Source of the DNA: an uncultured Bacteroides sp.
GTDB lineage: Bacteria; Bacteroidota; Bacteroidia; Bacteroidales; Bacteroidaceae
Length of the DNA: 11,552 nt
Assembly (NCBI GenBank): GCA_934716785.1
Contig: CAKUYM010000115.1
Coordinates: forward strand, 1 to 11,552
Direction: 5' to 3'
In this document: piece by piece, positions 7,302 through 11,552 of the stretch
How the letters are laid out: the number at the start of each line of letters is the position of its first letter
Position numbering within the stretch: the stretch's first letter is position 1
The notes under the pieces: model-generated
The model's database searches: none
What the model was told of the DNA's origin: nothing
What the model saw: only the letters and a program-made list of their open reading frames with translations
Made by a program: the position numbers and the translations under genes

Positions 7302-9575
7302 ATGAAATTAAAAACATTCCTGACAGTAGGATGTTTAGGAGGACTATTCACACTTAGCTCCTGCACAGCCCCCACTAACGTAGAAGACTACAGTGCTTAT
7401 GTCAACCCCTTCATAGGGACAGGCGGACATGGACACACTTTCCCCGGAGCGGTAGTTCCCCACGGCATGATTCAACCCAGTCCGGACACACGGATTGACG
7501 GATGGGATGCCTGTTCGGGATATTATTATGCAGACTCCACCATCAACGGCTTCTCACATACCCACGTCAGCGGCACAGGCTGCTGCGACTACGGTGATGT
7601 ACTGCTCATGCCCACTGTCGGCAAACAGCAATACCTGACTACCGACCCTCAAAGCCAGACCTTGGCTTATGCCTCTGCCTTTTCGCACGAGAATGAAACG
7701 GCAGAACCGGGCTATTACTCCGTATTTTTAGATACCTACCAAGTAAAAGCCGAGATATCAGCAACCAAACGCGGTGCCATCCACCGTTATACTTTCCCCG
7801 AAAGCGATGAATCCGGTTTCATCATCGACTTGGATTACAGCCTGCAACGACAGACCAACTCGGAGATGGATATCGAAGTAATCAGTGACACGGAAATCTG
7901 CGGACATAAGAAAACGACTTATTGGGCATTCGACCAATATATCAATTTCTACGTCAAATTCTCCAAACCGTTCTCTTACACCTTGATTACGGACTCTGTC
8001 ACCATGGATAACGGCAAACGGCTTCCCGTCTGCAAGGCACTATTGCACTTCGATACGAAGAAAGACGAGCAAGTGCTCGTAAAAGTCGGTGTTTCCGCTG
8101 TCGATATAACAGGAGCACGCAAGAATGTAGAATCGGAAATCCCCGCATGGGACTTCGACAAGGTACGTAAAGACGCACGTGCCGCATGGAACCGATATCT
8201 GTCGAAGATTGACATCACCACTTCCGACAAGGAAGACAAAACCATCTTCTACTCCGCCCTCTATCACACGGGCATCAGTCCGAACTTATTCACCGATGCA
8301 GACGGGCGTTATTTAGGAATGGATCTCGAAGTGCATCAGGGAGATACGGTCAATCCCGTATATACCGTATTCTCGTTGTGGGACACTTTCCGCGCCTTGC
8401 ACCCGTTAATGACCATCATCGATCCCGATCTGAACAATCAGTTTATCAATTCACTGATAAAGAAGCACCAGGAAGGCGGAATATTCCCGATGTGGGACTT
8501 GGCTTCCAACTACACCGGTACGATGATCGGCTACCACGCCGTTCCCGTCATCGTAGATGCCTATATGAAAGGCTATCGCAATTTTGATGCCAAGGAAGCC
8601 TACAAAGCCTGCCTGCGCGCAGCCGAATACGATACTACCGGCATCAACTGTCCTGACTTGGTATTGCCCCACCTCATGCCAAAGGCCAAGTATTACAAGA
8701 ATGCCATCGGCTATGTCCCTTGCGACCGTGAAAACGAATCGGTAGCCAAGGCGTTGGAATATGCGTATGACGACTGGTGTATCTCTATCTTCGCAGAAGC
8801 CATGAGCGACTTTGAGTCCAAAGCCAAGTATGAGCGTTTTGCCAAAGCATACGAATTCTACTTCGACAAGTCGACCCGCTTCATGCGCGGACTCGATTCG
8901 AAAGGCGAATGGCGTACACCGTTCAACCCACGAGCTTCAACCCACCGCAGCGATGATTATTGCGAAGGAACAGCGTGGCAGTGGACTTGGTTTGTGCCGC
9001 ACGACGTAGACGGACTGGTCGGTCTGATGGGCGGAGAGGACGCATTTGTACAGAAACTCGATTCTTTGTTCATGGTTGATTCCTCACTCGAAGGCGAAAC
9101 GACCTCGGCAGACATCAGCGGCCTTATCGGGCAGTATGCACACGGCAACGAGCCCAGCCATCACGTCATCCATCTGTACAACTACGTAAACCGCCCGTGG
9201 AGAACCCAAGAACTGGTGGACAGCGTCTACCGGAGCCAGTATGCCAACAGTGTGGACGGGCTGTCGGGCAATGAAGACTGCGGTCAGATGTCCGCATGGT
9301 ATGTTCTCAACTCCATGGGATTCTATCAGGTATGTCCGGGCAAACCTGTGTATTCAATCGGCCGACCCGCCTTCGATAAAGCGGTAGTCAACCTGCCCGG
9401 TGGAAAGAAATTCAGCATTATCGTAAAAAACAATACGAAAAAGAATAAATACATCGAGAGCATGATGCTGAATGGCAAGCCGTTGGATACTCCGTTCTTC
9501 AGCCATCAGGATATCGTGGATGGCGGAACGATAGAAATCAAAATGACAAACAAGCCCAACTATCAAAACAAATAA
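7302..9575 (+). CDS. GH92 alpha-mannosidase, lipoprotein (second of three)
   Basis: This is a second GH92 alpha-mannosidase, 757 residues from the ATG at 7302. An in-frame ATG at 7215 would add 29 residues and overlap the anti-sigma gene by 47 bp. The 7302 start is preferred because the protein then begins with a proper lipoprotein signal, MKLKTFLTVG followed by LSSC, with the lipidated Cys at 21. VNPFIGTGGHGHTFPGAVVP (34-53) opens the N-terminal domain, and MIGYHAVPVIVDAYMKG lies in the catalytic barrel. By alignment to BT3990 the acid is E555 (CEGTAWQ) and the base is D659 (GNEDCGQMSAW), with Asn657 where BT3990 has Asp642. It shares YAHGNEPSHHVI and the GNED motif with the first GH92, so those two are closer to each other than to the third. 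The +1 subsite of an alpha-1,2 enzyme is absent. The stop lies 4 bp before the next start. By order it corresponds to BT3991. Confidence 0.93.
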   Translation: MKLKTFLTVGCLGGLFTLSSCTAPTNVEDYSAYVNPFIGTGGHGHTFPGAVVPHGMIQPSPDTRIDGWDACSGYYYADSTINGFSHTHVSGTGCCDYGDVLLMPTVGKQQYLTTDPQSQTLAYASAFSHENETAEPGYYSVFLDTYQVKAEISATKRGAIHRYTFPESDESGFIIDLDYSLQRQTNSEMDIEVISDTEICGHKKTTYWAFDQYINFYVKFSKPFSYTLITDSVTMDNGKRLPVCKALLHFDTKKDEQVLVKVGVSAVDITGARKNVESEIPAWDFDKVRKDARAAWNRYLSKIDITTSDKEDKTIFYSALYHTGISPNLFTDADGRYLGMDLEVHQGDTVNPVYTVFSLWDTFRALHPLMTIIDPDLNNQFINSLIKKHQEGGIFPMWDLASNYTGTMIGYHAVPVIVDAYMKGYRNFDAKEAYKACLRAAEYDTTGINCPDLVLPHLMPKAKYYKNAIGYVPCDRENESVAKALEYAYDDWCISIFAEAMSDFESKAKYERFAKAYEFYFDKSTRFMRGLDSKGEWRTPFNPRASTHRSDDYCEGTAWQWTWFVPHDVDGLVGLMGGEDAFVQKLDSLFMVDSSLEGETTSADISGLIGQYAHGNEPSHHVIHLYNYVNRPWRTQELVDSVYRSQYANSVDGLSGNEDCGQMSAWYVLNSMGFYQVCPGKPVYSIGRPAFDKAVVNLPGGKKFSIIVKNNTKKNKYIESMMLNGKPLDTPFFSHQDIVDGGTIEIKMTNKPNYQNK

Positions 9576-9579
9576 TACT

Positions 9580-11552
9580 ATGAAAAGATTATCAGTCATC
9601 ATTTGTGTGCTCGGATGCACGCTCTTTGCCAAAGCCAAAGATTGGACACAGTATGTCAATCCGCTAATGGGTTCGCAGTCTACTTTCGAGTTATCAACAG
9701 GTAACACGTACCCCGCCATCGCCCGTCCGTGGGGGATGAACTTCTGGACTCCGCAGACCGGCAAGATGGGAGACGGATGGCAGTACACTTATACAGCCAA
9801 CAAAATCCGCGGTTTCAAGCAGACCCACCAGCCCAGTCCGTGGATCAACGATTACGGACAATTCTCCATCATGCCGATAGTAGGCAACCCCGTATTTGAT
9901 GAAGAAAAGCGCGCCAGTTGGTTTGCGCATAAAGGAGAGACAGCCACTCCTTATTACTACAAGGTGTATCTTGCAGAACATGATATAGTGACGGAAATGG
10001 CTCCAACGGAACGTGCCGTTCTTTTCCGCTTCACCTTCCCCGAAAACGAACACTCTTATGTCGTGGTAGATGCCTTCGACAAAGGTTCGTACATCAAAGT
10101 AATTCCCGAAGAGAACAAAATCATCGGCTATACCACCCGCAACAGTGGCGGAGTTCCCGAAAACTTCAAGAATTACTTCATCATTGAATTCGACAAGCCC
10201 TTCACCTACAAAGCTACGGTAGCCAACGGTGCTCTGCAAGAGAACGTTGCCGAACAGACCACCGACCATGCCGGAGCCATCATCGGCTTTCGGACACACA
10301 AAGGAGAGCAGGTACATGCCCGAATCGCTTCTTCTTTCATCAGCTTCGAACAAGCGGCAACCAACATGAGAGAGTTGGGCAAAGATAATATCGAGCAACT
10401 GGCGAAGAAAGGAAAAGAAGCATGGAACCAAGTATTAGGGAAGATAGAAGTAGAAGGCGGCAATCTTGACCAATACCGCACATTCTATTCCTGCCTGTAT
10501 CGTTCATTGCTTTTCCCACGCAAGTTCTACGAACTGGATGCCGCAGGGCAGCCTGTTCACTACAGCCCCTACAACGACAAAGTGCTGCCGGGATATATGT
10601 ACACCGACACAGGTTTTTGGGATACTTTCCGCTGCCTGTTCCCGTTGTTGAACCTGATGTACCCATCGGTCAACAAGGAAATGCAGGAAGGTCTTATCAA
10701 TACATATAAAGAAAGCGGCTTCTACCCCGAATGGGCAAGTCCGGGACACAGAGGTTGCATGATTGGAAATAACTCTGCTTCGGTATTGGTGGATGCCTAT
10801 ATGAAAGGGGTGAGAGTGGACGATATAAAGACATTGTACGAGGGATTGATTCACGGAACGGAAAACGTGCATCCGGAAGTATCTTCAACAGGGCGTCTGG
10901 GACATGAATATTACAACAAGCTCGGTTATGTCCCCTATGATGTGAAAATCAACGAAAACGCTGCCCGCACATTAGAATATGCTTACAATGACTGGTGCAT
11001 CTACAAACTTGCCAAAGAGCTGAAACGCCCGAAGAAAGAGATCAACCTCTTTGCCAAACGTGCCATGAATTACAAGAATCTTTTCGATAAAGAATCCAAA
11101 CTGATGCGTGGGCGCAATGAGGACGGTACGTTCCAGTCTCCATTCTCTCCATTGAAGTGGGGGGATGCCTTCACCGAAGGAAACAGTTGGCACTATACTT
11201 GGTCCGTGTTCCACGACCCGCAGGGACTTATCGACCTGATGGGCGGAAAGGATATGTTCGTCACGATGATGGACTCCGTATTTACCGTGCCGCCTGTTTT
11301 TGACGACAGCTACTACGGGCAAGTCATTCATGAGATTCGCGAGATGACCGTCATGAATATGGGCAACTATGCACATGGCAATCAGCCTATCCAGCATATG
11401 ATTTACTTATATGACTATGCCGGCCAACCATGGAAAACCCAATACTGGCTACGTCAGGTTATGGACAGGCTATATACTCCGGGACCGGACGGCTATTGCG
11501 GTGACGAAGACAACGGACAGACTTCTGCTTGGTATGTGTTCTCTGCATTAGG
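9580..11552 (+). CDS. GH92 alpha-1,2-mannosidase, BT3990-like (partial at 3' end)
   Basis: The frame is open from ATG 9580 to the window edge (657 residues), so the C-terminus is missing. The signal MKRLSVIICVLGCTLFAKA suggests signal peptidase I cleavage after residue 19 and a soluble periplasmic enzyme. A lipobox-like LGC at residues 12-13 is a weaker alternative. Every active-site position I recall for BT3990 falls at the same number: W88 (HQPSPW), general acid E533 (TEGNSWHY), H584-E585 (in VIHEIREM), and D642/D644 (CGDEDNGQ). In that enzyme W88, H584 and E585 form the +1 subsite that selects alpha-1,2-linked mannose, so removal of alpha-1,2-mannose from high-mannose N-glycans is the predicted role. 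The start is the first ATG, 4 bp after the preceding stop, which suggests translational coupling. The protein is clearly more distant from the other two GH92 enzymes than they are from each other. Confidence 0.93.
   Translation, partial: MKRLSVIICVLGCTLFAKAKDWTQYVNPLMGSQSTFELSTGNTYPAIARPWGMNFWTPQTGKMGDGWQYTYTANKIRGFKQTHQPSPWINDYGQFSIMPIVGNPVFDEEKRASWFAHKGETATPYYYKVYLAEHDIVTEMAPTERAVLFRFTFPENEHSYVVVDAFDKGSYIKVIPEENKIIGYTTRNSGGVPENFKNYFIIEFDKPFTYKATVANGALQENVAEQTTDHAGAIIGFRTHKGEQVHARIASSFISFEQAATNMRELGKDNIEQLAKKGKEAWNQVLGKIEVEGGNLDQYRTFYSCLYRSLLFPRKFYELDAAGQPVHYSPYNDKVLPGYMYTDTGFWDTFRCLFPLLNLMYPSVNKEMQEGLINTYKESGFYPEWASPGHRGCMIGNNSASVLVDAYMKGVRVDDIKTLYEGLIHGTENVHPEVSSTGRLGHEYYNKLGYVPYDVKINENAARTLEYAYNDWCIYKLAKELKRPKKEINLFAKRAMNYKNLFDKESKLMRGRNEDGTFQSPFSPLKWGDAFTEGNSWHYTWSVFHDPQGLIDLMGGKDMFVTMMDSVFTVPPVFDDSYYGQVIHEIREMTVMNMGNYAHGNQPIQHMIYLYDYAGQPWKTQYWLRQVMDRLYTPGPDGYCGDEDNGQTSAWYVFSAL

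Noticed and set aside
9694..10431. Open reading frame of 245 codons on the - strand inside the third GH92 gene
   Set aside because: It is antisense to a frame with exact matches to BT3990 active-site residues, and it has no motif or promoter of its own.
1..11552. Search for CRISPR arrays, tRNA or rRNA genes, insertion sequences and phage genes
   Set aside because: No regularly spaced repeats, no tRNA-like cloverleaf in the gaps, no transposase or integrase frame and no terminal inverted repeats were seen; nearly all the sequence is accounted for by genes.

Overview
The window looks like chromosomal DNA of a gut Bacteroides, most probably Bacteroides thetaiotaomicron or a close relative. Three things point there. 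The promoters are of the Bacteroidota type (TAnnTTTG at -7). The regulator is an ECF sigma factor paired with a FecR-like anti-sigma factor. Three glycoside hydrolase family 92 (GH92) alpha-mannosidases lie in a row on the + strand. The last one matches, residue for residue in numbering, the active-site positions I remember for the crystallised B. thetaiotaomicron enzyme BT3990 (W88, E533, H584, E585, D642, D644). The species name is an inference; no database search was possible.

Layout. Positions 1-473 (- strand) hold the N-terminal part of a membrane-anchored protein of the M23 peptidoglycan-peptidase type, cut by the window edge. It is divergent from alaS (580-3198, alanyl-tRNA synthetase), and both promoters sit in the 106-bp gap. 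A perfect 16-bp hairpin terminator (3208-3251) closes alaS. A new + strand transcription unit then starts from a promoter near 3314 and runs off the right edge: GH92 lipoprotein (3391-5640), ECF sigma factor (5662-6216), FecR-like anti-sigma factor (6254-7261), second GH92 lipoprotein (7302-9575) and third GH92 enzyme (9580->11552). Gaps inside this unit are 4-40 bp, so it reads as one operon. The longest stretch without a gene is 192 bp (3199-3390), which holds the alaS terminator and the operon promoter.

How the genes work together. This is one end of a polysaccharide utilisation locus for mannose-rich glycans, probably host or yeast N-glycans. The anti-sigma factor spans the inner membrane and, by family precedent, receives a signal from a SusC-type TonB-dependent transducer when glycan is imported. 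It then frees the sigma factor to transcribe the transporter operon, which must lie outside this window. The GH92 enzymes trim alpha-mannosides. The third carries the Trp/His-Glu +1 subsite associated with alpha-1,2-mannosidase activity. The first two lack all of those residues and probably cut other linkages. The first two carry lipoprotein signals and the third a plain secretion signal, so they may also act in different places.

Nothing in the window requires a wholly new system. The most interesting points are the division of labour visible in the three GH92 active sites, the placing of the regulators inside the enzyme operon, and an inverted repeat over the operon promoter.
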